Shown here one piece after another: positions 7,788-17,694 of a stretch of 54,338 nucleotides of DNA. Position numbers and translations under genes: made by a program. Every line of letters begins with the position of its first letter. The stretch's first letter is position 1. Below the pieces are notes generated by a model, which made no database searches, was not told where the DNA came from, and worked only from the letters and a program-made list of their open reading frames with translations. Origin of the DNA: Bacillota bacterium. GTDB taxonomy: Bacteria > Bacillota > Clostridia > Christensenellales > CAG-138. The stretch spans positions 1-54,338 of the forward strand of contig JAEYCM010000031.1 of assembly GCA_023455425.1 (NCBI GenBank), read 5' to 3'.

Positions 7788-9866
7788 ATGGCGCTTACAT
7801 TGCTTTCGCCTGCGGGTGAAAGAGATAGCCTTACGGCTGCCGTACAGAATGGAGCGGACGCCGTTTATTTAGGAGGGCGCGCGTTCAGCGCCCGCCGCTA
7901 TGCGGGAAACTTTGACGATACCGCGCTGCGCGAGGCGTTGGACTATTGCCATATACGGGGCGCCAAGGCTTATGTGGCCGTCAACACGCTTCTGCTGGAT
8001 CGGGAACTGAATGAGGCGCTTTCTTACGCTGCCTACTTATATGAGGTGGGTGCAGACGCGCTCATTGTGCAGGATCTCGGCCTTGTGCGCGCGCTGAACG
8101 CTGCGCTGCCCGGGCTGCCCCTGCACGCAAGCACGCAGATGACCATCCATGACGAAAACGGGCTTAATATGGCGCACGCCATGGGCATGACGCGCGCCGT
8201 GCTCGCGCGGGAGCTTTCGCTCGAACGCATTGGCGCGCTTGCCAGGATCAGTCCCGTGGAACTGGAATGCTTTGCGCACGGCGCGCTGTGTACGTCCGTT
8301 TCCGGTGTTTGTTTGTTTTCCTCGCTGGCGGGGGGGAGGAGCGGCAACCGGGGCGCGTGCGCGCAGCCCTGCCGCAAGCCCCATGCACTCGACGGCGGCA
8401 AGCAGGAATATCCGTTGAGCCTTTCGGATCTTTCCATGCTGTTCCATGTAAAGGAGCTGCAGCAGGCGGGCGTCGCTTGTATCAAGCTCGAAGGGCGCAT
8501 GAAACGGGCGGAATATGTCGCGGCGGTCACGCGCGCATACCGCATGGCCATCGACGGCGCGGACCAAGCCGCATTGGAAGGAGAACTTACTTCCTTGCAG
8601 CGTATTTTTTCGCGCGGCGTGTCCACCGGCTATTTTTACGGGCGGGACGTGCCCGCCAACGCCCGGGGACTTTTAAGCGGCTCGGACGCGCCGCTTGCAA
8701 AGGAACAGGAAACCTACCGTCTGGAGCGGCGTAAACGGCCCATTGAAGCACAACTGACGCTTGCGGTGGGAGAGCCCGCCGGGCTTACGCTGACGCTGGG
8801 GCAGCACAAGGTAAGTGTAACCGGCGAAACCGTACAGGCGGCAAAGACAGAGCCGGACGCTTCCCGGTATCTCGCCCAGATCGGCAAGCTGGGGGATACG
8901 CCTTTCGTGCTTGGGAAAGGAACCGTGGAGATGCCCGTGCCCGCCTACATTCCCGTTTCCGCGCTCAATGCTCTAAGGCGCGGCGCTACGGAGGCGCTGG
9001 GAGCAGCGCTGACCGTGCGGCGCGAAAGACTTGAAGTGTTGTTGCCGGAAATTCCGCAGCACAAGCAATCAGCATCTTCAGATGTTCTTGCCGTTGTGCC
9101 GGATGCCGCGCATGCAAAGGCCGCGTTTGCAGCGGGCGCAGAGTATGTGGCGCTGGAGCCGCGGGATATTCTGCGGGCAGGGGAGGAGCTTCTAAGCCTG
9201 CAGCCGTTTCGGACCGGTAAACAGAAGCTGCTGCTTCAGCTTCCGGCAACCGATCTTTCCGGCAACGCGCAAAAGCATTGGGCGGCGGTTTTTGCAAACG
9301 GGCTCGTGGACGGGGGCGTAGCGCAGAACGCGGGTCAGGTTGCCTTGATGCGGGGGGAACGCATCGCGGGGTATCTCTGCAACGCGACAAACGCGCAGGC
9401 GGTCACAAAGCTTCTGGAGTGGGGGTTTACGCGGGTATTGCTTTCCCTGGAATTAAGCAAGCCGCAGCTTCGGGACCTTATCCTGCAGACGGGCGCGGGC
9501 GTTTACGGCTATGGCCGGGCGCAGCTCATGCAGCTTTGGCATTGCCCGCATCGGAGGGAAAGCGGTTGCGCGGGCTGCGGCAGGCAGCATACGCTTACAG
9601 ATGGGGAAGGGCGCGTATTTCCGCTTGATCCGGTGCGGGACGGAACGGGCGGCTGCCTCACCCGTGTGCGCAATTGCGAGGTCATGGATATTTTGGATGT
9701 GTTGCCCAAACTGCCGACGATAGGACTTGTGGCGCTGGAGTTCGTTTATGAAACGGAGGGCGAAGTGGCGGAGCGCATATGCGCCGCGCATGACGCGCTG
9801 ACTGGCAAACGCCCGCCCCGCCGCGGCACAACCCGCGGGCATTGGGCGCGCGGGCTTACAACATAG
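7788..9866 (+). CDS. U32 family protein with collagenase-like DUF3656 (RlhA-like)
   Basis: A 692-residue protein starting after GAGGAGG. The N-terminal U32 domain begins LLSPAGERDSLTAAVQNGAD. It contains the family signature around ECFAHGALCTSVSGVCLFS and the downstream Cys-rich stretch RGACAQPCRK, which holds part of an iron-sulfur site in characterised members. The C-terminal half is DUF3656-like and has more cysteines (CPHRRESGCAGCGRQH, RNCEV). Length and plan match RlhA, which hydroxylates a cytidine in 23S rRNA using prephenate-linked chemistry, better than the shorter TrhP tRNA-hydroxylating proteins. The old label 'collagenase' is probably misleading. The mutS2 gene follows nine bases after the stop. 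Confidence 0.85.
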   Translation: MALTLLSPAGERDSLTAAVQNGADAVYLGGRAFSARRYAGNFDDTALREALDYCHIRGAKAYVAVNTLLLDRELNEALSYAAYLYEVGADALIVQDLGLVRALNAALPGLPLHASTQMTIHDENGLNMAHAMGMTRAVLARELSLERIGALARISPVELECFAHGALCTSVSGVCLFSSLAGGRSGNRGACAQPCRKPHALDGGKQEYPLSLSDLSMLFHVKELQQAGVACIKLEGRMKRAEYVAAVTRAYRMAIDGADQAALEGELTSLQRIFSRGVSTGYFYGRDVPANARGLLSGSDAPLAKEQETYRLERRKRPIEAQLTLAVGEPAGLTLTLGQHKVSVTGETVQAAKTEPDASRYLAQIGKLGDTPFVLGKGTVEMPVPAYIPVSALNALRRGATEALGAALTVRRERLEVLLPEIPQHKQSASSDVLAVVPDAAHAKAAFAAGAEYVALEPRDILRAGEELLSLQPFRTGKQKLLLQLPATDLSGNAQKHWAAVFANGLVDGGVAQNAGQVALMRGERIAGYLCNATNAQAVTKLLEWGFTRVLLSLELSKPQLRDLILQTGAGVYGYGRAQLMQLWHCPHRRESGCAGCGRQHTLTDGEGRVFPLDPVRDGTGGCLTRVRNCEVMDILDVLPKLPTIGLVALEFVYETEGEVAERICAAHDALTGKRPPRRGTTRGHWARGLTT

Positions 9867-9874
9867 GAGGAAGT

Positions 9875-12226
9875 ATGGATCGTAGAGTATTGTCTCTATT
9901 GGAATTCGATAAAGTGGTGGGACGCGTCAAGGGGCTGACCGCGTCCGATGTTGGACGGGAAAACGCGGAAGGCTTACGCCCCGTGCAGGATCCGGTCCAA
10001 ATCAACACGCTGCTGCAGCAGACTTCCGAGGCGGAAAGCGTATTCCTGCACGGCGGACAAAGCCCCATCGAAGGGTTCACGGATGTGCGGCCTACGCTCA
10101 AGCGCATCCGTGCGGCGCTGTATCTGAGCATCCGGGAACTGTTGGCAATCGCCCGGTGCTTAAAGGTCAGCCGCACTGCGCGCGAACGCCTGACGCAGGG
10201 GGACGCGCCCTCATTACTTTCCTACATGGCGGGGCAGCTTTGTGCCCACCGCAGTGTGGAAGAAGACATCACCCGCTGTTTTGTCAGTGAGGAAGAGGTT
10301 TCCGACGCCGCCTCGCCGGAGCTTGCGAGCATCCGCCGCCAGATGCGCATCGTCAACGAGCGCGCGCGGGAAAAGCTCAACAATATGGTGAAAAGCGCCA
10401 CGTTCCAGAAGTATCTGCAGGAGCCCATCATCACCATCCGCAACGGGCGGTTCGTGTTGCCTGTTAAGCAGGAAGCGAAGCAGTATGTGCCGGGCCTGGT
10501 GCACGATCAATCGGGCAGCGGCGCGACACTCTTTATCGAGCCTATGGCCGTAGTGGAATTGGGCAACGAGTATAAGCGGCTAATCGGCATGGAGCAGGAG
10601 GAGATCGAGCGCGTCCTCGCGTCCTTGACCTCCATGGTGGAGCCGTATGCGGATGAATTGTATGAAAGCATCGGCATATTGGGCGAGCTTGATTTGATAT
10701 TCGCCAAAGCCATGCTTGCGCGGGAGATGCGCGCCATCCGCCCGGCAATCGCGCAGCACGCGCCCATCAGGATCGTTTCGGGCAGGCATCCGCTCATTCC
10801 GTCGGAGCGCGTGGTGCCAATCGACGTCTGGCTCAACGACGCGTTCCAGACGCTCATCGTTACCGGCCCCAACACGGGCGGCAAGACGGTCACCTTAAAA
10901 ACCATCGGCCTGTTTACGCTGATGGCGCAGGCCGGGCTGTTCGTGCCTGCGGCGGAAGGGACAAAGCTATGCGCGTTCTCGGAAGTGTTTGCGGATATCG
11001 GGGACGAGCAGAGCATTGAACAGAGCCTTTCCACCTTCTCTTCCCATATGAAGAACATTGTCCGTATCCTGGAGCAGGCGGACGAACATTCTCTGGTGCT
11101 GCTCGATGAGCTTGGCGCGGGGACGGACCCGGTGGAGGGTGCTGCGCTTGCCATGAGCATACTCGAAACCCTGCACGCCCGAGGCTGCGTCACGGCGGCG
11201 ACGACGCACTACAGCGAGATCAAGGCGTTCGCGCTGACCCACACGGGTATGGAGAACGCCTCCATGGAGTTTGATGTGGATAAGCTTGCGCCCACCTACC
11301 GCGTGTTTGTGGGGATACCGGGCAAGTCCAACGCCTTTGAGATCGCGCAGCGTCTGGGCCTTTCCATGGACGTCATCGAGCATGCGCGCGCATTCTTAAA
11401 ACAGGAAGACGTGCAGTTTGAGGACGTTATCCAAAGCGCGCAGAGCCAGCGCCAGCGGGCAGAGCAGGAAAAACAGCAGGCGACGCTACTGCGCTATGAA
11501 ACCGAACGGCTGCGCAGCGAGCTGGAAACGGAGAAGAAGCGCCTGGAAAGCGAAAAAGCCACGCTCCGCGCCAAGGCCAAGGAGGAGGCGCGCCAGATCG
11601 TGCGCCAATCCCGCGAGGAAATGGAACAAATTATTGCTGAGCTGCGTTCTTTAAAGGGATTGGACATGCGCCAGGTGGAGCGCGCCATACAGCATGCGCG
11701 GGACGCCGCGAGAAAACGCGAGGAAGCGCTCTTAGACCCCCTTGCCCAGCAGGAACAAAAAGGGATAGCGCCCAAGTCCGTGCGCCCGGGGGACCGCGTG
11801 CGCTTAGTGAACATCGGCCAGAACGCCACCGTATTGAAGGAAGCCGATGCGCGCGGCGAGGTGCAGGTGCAGGCGGGCGTCATCAAAATGATGGCCAAGC
11901 TTTCGGATATCCGTATGATTGAGGAAACGGTAAAACCCGCTTCCGTGAGCACAAAGCTGACCCTTGACCCCACGCGCGAACCCGCGGGGCTGTCGCTTGA
12001 CGTCCGCGGCAGGCTGGTGGATGAGGCGCTTATGGAGGTGGACCGCTATCTTGACGACGCCGTACTCAACGGCCGCGCCGAGGTGCAGATTATCCACGGC
12101 AAGGGCACGGGCGCCCTTAGAAAAGGCATACAGGATTATCTGCGGCACCACGCCAAGGTGAAAGGCTTCCGCCTGGGCAACTACGGCGAGGGCGACGCGG
12201 GCGTGACGGTTGTGACGCTGAAGTAG
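9875..12226 (+). CDS. mutS2: MutS2 (endonuclease / collided-ribosome factor RqcU)
   Basis: The ATG at 9875 follows GGAGG by four bases, giving 783 residues, normal for MutS2. An N-terminal clamp/core region leads to the ATPase with Walker A TGPNTGGKTVTLKT and Walker B LVLLDELGAGTDPVEG. A long charged coiled coil (about residues 505-625) follows, then the C-terminal Smr domain with LDVRG and HGKGTGALRKG. There is no mismatch-recognition domain I, as expected for MutS2. In Bacillus, MutS2 (RqcU) binds collided disomes and acts in ribosome quality control; it has also been linked to suppression of recombination. It is probably cotranscribed with the U32 gene. Confidence 0.95.
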   Translation: MDRRVLSLLEFDKVVGRVKGLTASDVGRENAEGLRPVQDPVQINTLLQQTSEAESVFLHGGQSPIEGFTDVRPTLKRIRAALYLSIRELLAIARCLKVSRTARERLTQGDAPSLLSYMAGQLCAHRSVEEDITRCFVSEEEVSDAASPELASIRRQMRIVNERAREKLNNMVKSATFQKYLQEPIITIRNGRFVLPVKQEAKQYVPGLVHDQSGSGATLFIEPMAVVELGNEYKRLIGMEQEEIERVLASLTSMVEPYADELYESIGILGELDLIFAKAMLAREMRAIRPAIAQHAPIRIVSGRHPLIPSERVVPIDVWLNDAFQTLIVTGPNTGGKTVTLKTIGLFTLMAQAGLFVPAAEGTKLCAFSEVFADIGDEQSIEQSLSTFSSHMKNIVRILEQADEHSLVLLDELGAGTDPVEGAALAMSILETLHARGCVTAATTHYSEIKAFALTHTGMENASMEFDVDKLAPTYRVFVGIPGKSNAFEIAQRLGLSMDVIEHARAFLKQEDVQFEDVIQSAQSQRQRAEQEKQQATLLRYETERLRSELETEKKRLESEKATLRAKAKEEARQIVRQSREEMEQIIAELRSLKGLDMRQVERAIQHARDAARKREEALLDPLAQQEQKGIAPKSVRPGDRVRLVNIGQNATVLKEADARGEVQVQAGVIKMMAKLSDIRMIEETVKPASVSTKLTLDPTREPAGLSLDVRGRLVDEALMEVDRYLDDAVLNGRAEVQIIHGKGTGALRKGIQDYLRHHAKVKGFRLGNYGEGDAGVTVVTLK

Positions 12227-12249
12227 TAGGAAAGCAGGAAGGAATTGGA

Positions 12250-12515
12250 GGTTTAGCACAGTTCGCAATGGTCGCACAGAATATTCTATGCTCCTTGCTT
12301 ATTGGGACTATGCCGCTCTTCTTCCGCCACAGGCCGGCACTCGGCTATGTCCCTTCAAACCTCCGTTTAGGGCCGTAACGGTCCTAAGAACCTATTTGCA
12401 AACATCTTAGATACGGTGTTTGAAGGAAAGGAATTCCTAAGGGACGTGTTCCTTGGGTGGGGAGTTCGAGAGTGAAGCCCTCGAAAAGGCTTACTATTAA
12501 GCAGGCTTAAGGCCC
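12250..12515 (-). repeat. Dispersed 3'-UTR repeat, copy A
   Basis: This 398-base gap after mutS2 holds no gene. It contains a stem TTAGGGCCG/CGGTCCTAA with loop TAA at 12367-12387, a second hairpin around 12437-12455, and the segment GTGGGGAGTTCGAG (12458-12471). The same blocks, in the same order, occur at 44530-44815 and 47900-48150. Relative to the gene that ends beside it, the element has the same orientation in all three places. The first part (12256-12335, beginning CACAGTTCGCAA) is a separate module also found, inverted, inside copy B. Confidence 0.7.
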
Positions 12516-12624
12516 AACAGCCCGAACCGTGAAAAGCTGTCATCCATGCAAACAATTACGGCAATCCTGCAAAATTCATAGTAAGTTTTTCGTTTTGCAG
12601 GCGCTCAAAGAAAAGGAGTATGTT

Positions 12625-13059
12625 ATGATACTGGTAAGCGCGTGCCTGTGTGGCGTAAAATGCCGCTACGACGGAAACGCCAAGCCGGATGAAGCGGTCA
12701 TCGCCCTGCTTCGCGAGGGGAAAGCGATCCCCGTTTGCCCGGAGCAACTGGGCGGGCTGCCCGTGCCAAGGCCTCCGGCCGAGATTATGGAAGGCGACGG
12801 AGAAGCCGTATTGGGCGGCTCCGCTTGTGTCCGCAACCGCCTGGGGCAGGATGTCACACAAGCATTCATAGCGGGCGCTGAGGAGACGATGAACATCGCC
12901 CGTCTATCGGGTGCGCGAAAGGCAATACTCAAAGCGAACAGCCCGTCCTGCGGCGCAGGCATCATATATGACGGCACGTTTTCCGGCAATACCCGCGCGG
13001 GGGACGGCGTCGCGGCGGCGCTGCTTCGGAAAAACGGCATAGAGGTGGAGGCGCGCTGA
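12625..13059 (+). CDS. DUF523 family protein
   Basis: The start at 12625 is set by AAAAGGAG six bases upstream and gives 144 residues, normal for the family. Conserved features include VSACLCGVKCRYDG near the N-terminus, CPEQLGGLPVPR, and KANSPSCGAGIIYDG with GDGV near the C-terminus. The clustered cysteines (residues 6, 8, 12 and the later CPEQ and SPSC) suggest a metal or iron-sulfur site. The family has no established biochemical function. It lies 90 bases before the two-component system, and a functional link is not evident. Confidence 0.88.
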   Translation: MILVSACLCGVKCRYDGNAKPDEAVIALLREGKAIPVCPEQLGGLPVPRPPAEIMEGDGEAVLGGSACVRNRLGQDVTQAFIAGAEETMNIARLSGARKAILKANSPSCGAGIIYDGTFSGNTRAGDGVAAALLRKNGIEVEAR

Positions 13060-13148
13060 TTCGTTATCGGCTGGGCGGGTTACGATTGCCACATTGCCGA
13101 AGAAGAAACTCCCGCTCTCATAGGGCGGAATATCAGGAGGATACGCCT

Positions 13149-13835
13149 GTGGAAAACAACACCATACTGGTCATAGACGACGACAGGAACATACTCGAGA
13201 TCATCAAGCTTTATCTCAATAAGGAGGGCTATGCCGTGCATGTCGGCGAGCGCGGGGATACGGCGCTTGCACTGTTTCGGGAAACCAAGCCTGCGTTGGT
13301 GGTGCTCGACGTTATGCTGCCGGGACTTGACGGCTGGAAGGTATTGCACCAGCTCCGGGAAGAAAGCGATGTCCCCGTCATCATGCTCACTGCCAAGAGC
13401 GATACGCTCGACCGCGTACAGGGTTTGGATTTGGGCGCGGACGATTATATGGCAAAGCCCTTTGACGCAAAGGAACTCTTAGCCCGCATCAAGGCGGTGC
13501 TGCGCCGCTCTTCCGTGCCGGAGACGGAACGCATGGTAAGCTTCCCCGGGCTGACCGTATCTTTGGAAAACTACGCGGTCACATTGGACGAGAAAGCCGT
13601 GGAAATGCCGCCCAAGGAGATTGAGCTATTGTACTTCCTGGCCTCGCATGAAAACAAAGTGTTTACGCGCGAGCAGCTTTTGGAGCAGGTATGGGGGTTT
13701 GATTTCTTTGGCGACAGCCGTACGGTGGACGTTCATGTCAAGCGCATCCGCGAAAAGCTGGGCGAGCGCGAGGCATGGCAGATCAAGACCGTCTGGGGTG
13801 TGGGATACAAGTTCGAATCCGCGCGCGACGCTTAG
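13149..13835 (+). CDS. OmpR/PhoB-family response regulator
   Basis: A GTG start is chosen because AGGAGG lies eight bases upstream and the protein then begins at the first receiver strand (NNTILVIDDDR); the frame further upstream is poor. The 228-residue protein has receiver acidic residues at 10-12, phospho-acceptor D54 (VLDVMLPG) and K103 (MAKPFDA). The C-terminal winged-helix domain carries the usual VDVHVKRIREKLG and WGVGYKF motifs. It should be phosphorylated by the kinase encoded 17 bases downstream and act as a transcription factor. Confidence 0.95.
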   Translation: MENNTILVIDDDRNILEIIKLYLNKEGYAVHVGERGDTALALFRETKPALVVLDVMLPGLDGWKVLHQLREESDVPVIMLTAKSDTLDRVQGLDLGADDYMAKPFDAKELLARIKAVLRRSSVPETERMVSFPGLTVSLENYAVTLDEKAVEMPPKEIELLYFLASHENKVFTREQLLEQVWGFDFFGDSRTVDVHVKRIREKLGEREAWQIKTVWGVGYKFESARDA

Positions 13836-13852
13836 AACAGAAAACGGACGCA

Positions 13853-15418
13853 ATGAGGAAGGATTTTTTCAAAACGCTGTTTTCCCGCATGCTGTCCACA
13901 TATTTGGCCGTTATCTTCTGCCTGCTGCTGGTGATGGGGATAACGGTCTCCAATATGTTTAAAAACCAGTACCTGCAGGAGGAGGAGCAATCCCTCCGGC
14001 GGGAAGCGGAAAAAATCAACGCAATACTCATTGAAAAATATATCTTCGAAGAAAAGCGTCCCATTGCGGTTGAGGAACTTCTGACCATCGCGCGAAAATA
14101 TGGCGCGCTCATCCAGGTGATCGATACTTTGGGCAACATCGGCTCATTCTATGACGATGTGGAGTCCGAGAAAAAATGGGGCGCGCTTGTGGAAGCGCCA
14201 ACGCTCTTAAAGGGAAGCGATCCTGTCAGCGTCACATTGTCCGGCCTTACCATATGGCCGGGGCAAAACGCCATCAGGATGGAGCGCAAGGGCCTCTGGA
14301 GTACCACGGCAAATGTGACGCTCTCAGCGGAAGGCGTACTATTAGACAACCTGTTTTCCGGCATGACGGATATGCCGACCATGACAATACTCCGCGCCGT
14401 CATGAAGAATGACGGAACGCCGGATGGCGTGGTGCTGATGCATCTTGATATGAGCGCGGTCAACGCTTCCATCACCAAGGTGTATCTCGACGTACTGTTG
14501 ACCGCGCTCATGGCGGTAGCGGCGGCGGTGCTGGCGGTCTATTATCTGACCACCCGCATCACCAAGCCCATTACGGATATGAACAGCACCGTGCGGCGCT
14601 ACTCCAAAGGCGAGTTTGAAAGACGGCTTGACGATTCCGGTTCCGACGAGGTCGCCCAGCTTGCAAAAAGCTTCAATGTCATGGCCAATGAGCTAAACGA
14701 CCTGGAGCAGATGCGGAGGAGCCTTGTCGCCAACGTCAGCCATGAGCTAAGGTCCCCGCTCACCTCCATTAGAGGGTTTCTCGAGGCCATACAGGACGGC
14801 ACCATTCCGGAGGAGAAACGCGGGGAATACCTGGACCTTGTCATTGCGGAAACCAAGCGCATGACGGGCATGGTCAATAACCTTTTGGATTTGGCGCGGA
14901 TGGACAGCGGCCAGTCCGCGCTCAAACTTGCCCGGTTTGACATCAACGAGCTTGCGTTGCGCACGCTTATCACGTTCGAAGCCCGCGTCAACCAGAAAAA
15001 GCTCGACGTGGAATTGCGCCTGAATAAGCCCAATCTCTTTGTGGAGGCGGATTCGGACCAGATCGCGCAGGTATTGCGCAATCTCATAGACAACGCCATC
15101 AAGTTTTCCCCGGAAGGGAAAGGCCTTGAAATCGGCACCAAGCTCATAGACCGCCGCATTGCGCAGATCTGGGTACAGGACCAGGGCTGCGGGATTCCGG
15201 AAGAGGATGTGCCGCATGTGTTTGAACGGTTTTATAAGGTGGAAAAGGCGCATACGCCCTCCGCACAGAGCGGTACGGGGTTGGGGCTTTCCATTGTTCG
15301 GAGTATAATAGACCAACACGGGCAGGATATTTGGGTGGAGAGCAAGCCCGGTGCAGGAACCCGTTTTACGTTTACATTAAAGCATAGCGTTATGCCGGTT
15401 AAGGCAAGACACGCATGA
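13853..15418 (+). CDS. Sensor histidine kinase
   Basis: A 521-residue membrane kinase paired with the preceding regulator. TM1 is at about residues 15-34, an extracytoplasmic sensor of about 175 residues follows (PAS/Cache-like by size), and TM2 is at about 211-234. Next come HAMP, HisKA with phospho-accepting H297 in NVSHELRSPLTS, and a HATPase domain with N-box NLIDNAIKFS and G-boxes DQGCGIPEE and GTGLGLSIV. The start MRKDFF was chosen because earlier in-frame ATGs lie inside the regulator gene. The arrangement resembles Firmicute envelope-stress systems. The HtrA gene downstream is a plausible target, but that is inference. Confidence 0.93.
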   Translation: MRKDFFKTLFSRMLSTYLAVIFCLLLVMGITVSNMFKNQYLQEEEQSLRREAEKINAILIEKYIFEEKRPIAVEELLTIARKYGALIQVIDTLGNIGSFYDDVESEKKWGALVEAPTLLKGSDPVSVTLSGLTIWPGQNAIRMERKGLWSTTANVTLSAEGVLLDNLFSGMTDMPTMTILRAVMKNDGTPDGVVLMHLDMSAVNASITKVYLDVLLTALMAVAAAVLAVYYLTTRITKPITDMNSTVRRYSKGEFERRLDDSGSDEVAQLAKSFNVMANELNDLEQMRRSLVANVSHELRSPLTSIRGFLEAIQDGTIPEEKRGEYLDLVIAETKRMTGMVNNLLDLARMDSGQSALKLARFDINELALRTLITFEARVNQKKLDVELRLNKPNLFVEADSDQIAQVLRNLIDNAIKFSPEGKGLEIGTKLIDRRIAQIWVQDQGCGIPEEDVPHVFERFYKVEKAHTPSAQSGTGLGLSIVRSIIDQHGQDIWVESKPGAGTRFTFTLKHSVMPVKARHA

Positions 15419-15468
15419 TATAATACGCGCAGAGCATGGAACGCAGCATGCACAAAAAGGAGAGCGCC

Positions 15469-16749
15469 ATGAATTACGAGAGCTATTATGAAAACATGAA
15501 TCCGTACGATCCCCAGCCTCCGCGCCGCTCCGGCGGGAGAATTGCGCTGATGCTGGTGGTGGTTGCGGCGGTGTTCCTGATTATCGGCATGCTGCTCGCG
15601 GGATTTTTGCAGTCCGCAGCAGAGCCTTATACGCCCTTGCCGGACGATAATACTCCTTCCGGTACCAAGACGCCTGAAAATACGCCCCTGCCTTCCCTAA
15701 CGCCTGCGCCGACCGAACGGCCTATGGCGGATTTGGACGGCACGGCTCCGCTCCTGCCCGCGCAGGGCAACCCCATACCGGATATCGTGGATGCCGTTGG
15801 CCCCAGCGTGGTCGGTATCCTCAACTATGACGACGGGGATGCGGAGACGGACCAGGAAGACCTGCTTCAGGGCATGGGCAGCGGGTTCATCATTTCTTCC
15901 CAGGGATATATCCTGACCAACGCCCATGTGGTGGAAGGGGCGAAATCTCTTGCCGTCACATTGAGTGACGGCGAGGAGATCGATGCGGAACTCGTCGGTA
16001 TCGATGAAATTTCCGATGTCGCGGTCGTCAAGATTGACCGGGCGGGCATCAAGCCGTTGAAGCTCGGGGATTCCAGCGATATCCGCGTGGGGGACTATGT
16101 TGTGGCCGTGGGCAATCCGCTCGGATGGGGGCTTGAGGGTACCGTCACCATGGGCATCATCAGCGCGCGGGCGCGTTCCATTACCATAGGCGACCACACT
16201 AACACCTATATCCAGACGGATGCCGCCATCAATGTCGGCAACAGCGGCGGTCCGCTTCTGAACATGAACGGAGAGGTCATCGGCATCAACACCGCAAAGA
16301 CGCTCAACGCCGGGTACGATGAATATGGCATGGCCATTACGGCGGAAGGGCTGGGATTTGCCCTGCCCATCAATGACGTCAAACAGATCGCCGAGCAGCT
16401 TATCACAAAGGGCGTGGTGCAGCGCGCGGCACTGGGCGTGCATATCGCCACCCCCACGGAGGAAGAGCTTGCGGAACGCGGTGTGACGAGCGGCGTGCTG
16501 GTGGTGAGCGTGGTGCGTGGCGGCCCTGCAAGCGTGGCGGGGTTAAAGCCGGGCGATATCATCACCGCCTGCGACAGCATTCTCATTACAGAACAAAGCC
16601 AGCTTGCGGATTATGTTACATCCAAACCCATCGGCACGACCATTACGCTTACCATCGCACGGGATGGTGAGGAACAGACGCTGAGCGTGCATCTTGTGGA
16701 TATGTCGGGCCTTGATTACAACGACATTGATACGCTGGAAGAAGAATAA
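15469..16749 (+). CDS. HtrA/DegP-like S1C serine protease, membrane anchored
   Basis: AAGGAG six bases upstream fixes the start at 15469 (426 residues). A short cytoplasmic tail is followed by one membrane segment (about residues 24-46) and a Pro/Thr-rich linker. The trypsin-like domain has the complete triad: H153 (LTNAHVVEG), D183 (EISDVAVVKID) and S259 (NVGNSGGPLLN). A single PDZ domain (about 330-415) ends the protein. It acts on the outer face of the membrane in protein quality control. It starts 50 bases after the histidine kinase and is probably in the same transcription unit, as is common for envelope-stress circuits. Confidence 0.95.
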   Translation: MNYESYYENMNPYDPQPPRRSGGRIALMLVVVAAVFLIIGMLLAGFLQSAAEPYTPLPDDNTPSGTKTPENTPLPSLTPAPTERPMADLDGTAPLLPAQGNPIPDIVDAVGPSVVGILNYDDGDAETDQEDLLQGMGSGFIISSQGYILTNAHVVEGAKSLAVTLSDGEEIDAELVGIDEISDVAVVKIDRAGIKPLKLGDSSDIRVGDYVVAVGNPLGWGLEGTVTMGIISARARSITIGDHTNTYIQTDAAINVGNSGGPLLNMNGEVIGINTAKTLNAGYDEYGMAITAEGLGFALPINDVKQIAEQLITKGVVQRAALGVHIATPTEEELAERGVTSGVLVVSVVRGGPASVAGLKPGDIITACDSILITEQSQLADYVTSKPIGTTITLTIARDGEEQTLSVHLVDMSGLDYNDIDTLEEE

Positions 16750-16766
16750 CCTGACTTTCGCATCAC

Positions 16767-16794
16767 AAGACGCCGGATATTCCGGCGTCTTTTC
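16767..16794 (+). terminator. Terminator after the HtrA gene
   Basis: A nearly perfect hairpin (AAGACGCCGGA, TAT, TCCGGCGTCTT) followed by T residues lies shortly after the htrA-like stop codon. It closes the two-component/protease unit. Confidence 0.85.
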
Positions 16795-16818
16795 TAAAGG
16801 GGCAAGACGGGAGAGTGC

Positions 16819-17595
16819 ATGCCGTATTTTTTATATCGGGGATACCACATTTATTATGAGGAATGCGGGGCGGGGGAGCCTTTGCTCCTGCTGCACGGGA
16901 ATTCCGTTTCTTCGAGACTGTTTGAAAGCGTCCGCGGCCTGTATGAAAACAGCTACCGCATCATCACGCTGGATTTCTTAGGCTGCGGGCAATCGGACCG
17001 CGTGGAGGAACTGCCCGAGAATATGTGGTACGAGCAGGCCTTACAGGCTATCCGCCTGCTGGAACTATTGGGCTGCCAGGAAGTCAATATCATTGGCACA
17101 AGCGGCGGCGCAATCACGGCGCTTAACATCGCGCTTGAGCGCCCCGGCCTTGTTCGTGCGGTGATTGCGGACAGTCTTATGGGGGAAGGCTCACGGGAAG
17201 AATTCGTCAGGGACCTTCCCTCCCAAAGGGAGATGGGAAAAAGGCAGCGGGAAGGCCAACTGTTCTGGGAAGCGCAGCATGGCGCGGACTGGGTGCGCGT
17301 TGTGGATTGGGATACGCAGGCCATCGTGCGCCAATATCAAACAAAGAAGGGCTACTTTCAAAAAGAACTATTGTCCCTTGACGTTCCTGTGCTGCTGACA
17401 GGAAGCGGGGAGGACGAACTGATTCCGGGTATTCGGGAAGTCCTTGCGGCATTGTCCGAAAAAATACCCAATTGCCCGGTTTTGCTCTTTCCTCACGGCA
17501 GCCATCCTGCCATGCTTTCTAATGCGGAGGAATTTGCAAAAGAGGCAAAGGCGTTTTTGCGAAGGCCTGCTCATGATGAATGCCCAATAAAATGA
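16819..17595 (+). CDS. Alpha/beta hydrolase
   Basis: A 258-residue cytoplasmic protein of the alpha/beta hydrolase fold. It has an oxyanion-hole motif LLLHGNS, nucleophile elbow GTSGG with S95, acid D198 (GSGEDEL), and a histidine in FPHGSHPAM (H225 or H228). This is the size and plan of small esterases, lipases and haloperoxidase-like enzymes. The substrate cannot be inferred. It lies between two terminator-like hairpins, so it may be monocistronic. A GGGAG site precedes the start. Confidence 0.88.
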   Translation: MPYFLYRGYHIYYEECGAGEPLLLLHGNSVSSRLFESVRGLYENSYRIITLDFLGCGQSDRVEELPENMWYEQALQAIRLLELLGCQEVNIIGTSGGAITALNIALERPGLVRAVIADSLMGEGSREEFVRDLPSQREMGKRQREGQLFWEAQHGADWVRVVDWDTQAIVRQYQTKKGYFQKELLSLDVPVLLTGSGEDELIPGIREVLAALSEKIPNCPVLLFPHGSHPAMLSNAEEFAKEAKAFLRRPAHDECPIK

Positions 17596-17644
17596 TGAAT
17601 AATTTTTGAATTGCTGGAAGAAGAGTAATAATCTGCAACAATAT

Positions 17645-17690
17645 CCCTCCTTGCTCCGTCAATACTATGACGGAAGAAGGAGGGTTTTTA
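17645..17690 (+). promoter_or_regulatory. Terminator-like hairpin that contains the next gene's ribosome binding site
   Basis: CCCTCCTT and TCCGTC (17645-17660) pair with GACGGA and AAGGAGGG (17669-17684), and TTTTTATTTT follows. By shape it is an intrinsic terminator for the hydrolase gene. Its 3' arm also contains AAGGAGGG, the only good Shine-Dalgarno sequence for the gene starting at 17695, so the folded form would hide that site. Confidence 0.7.
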
Positions 17691-17694
17691 TTTT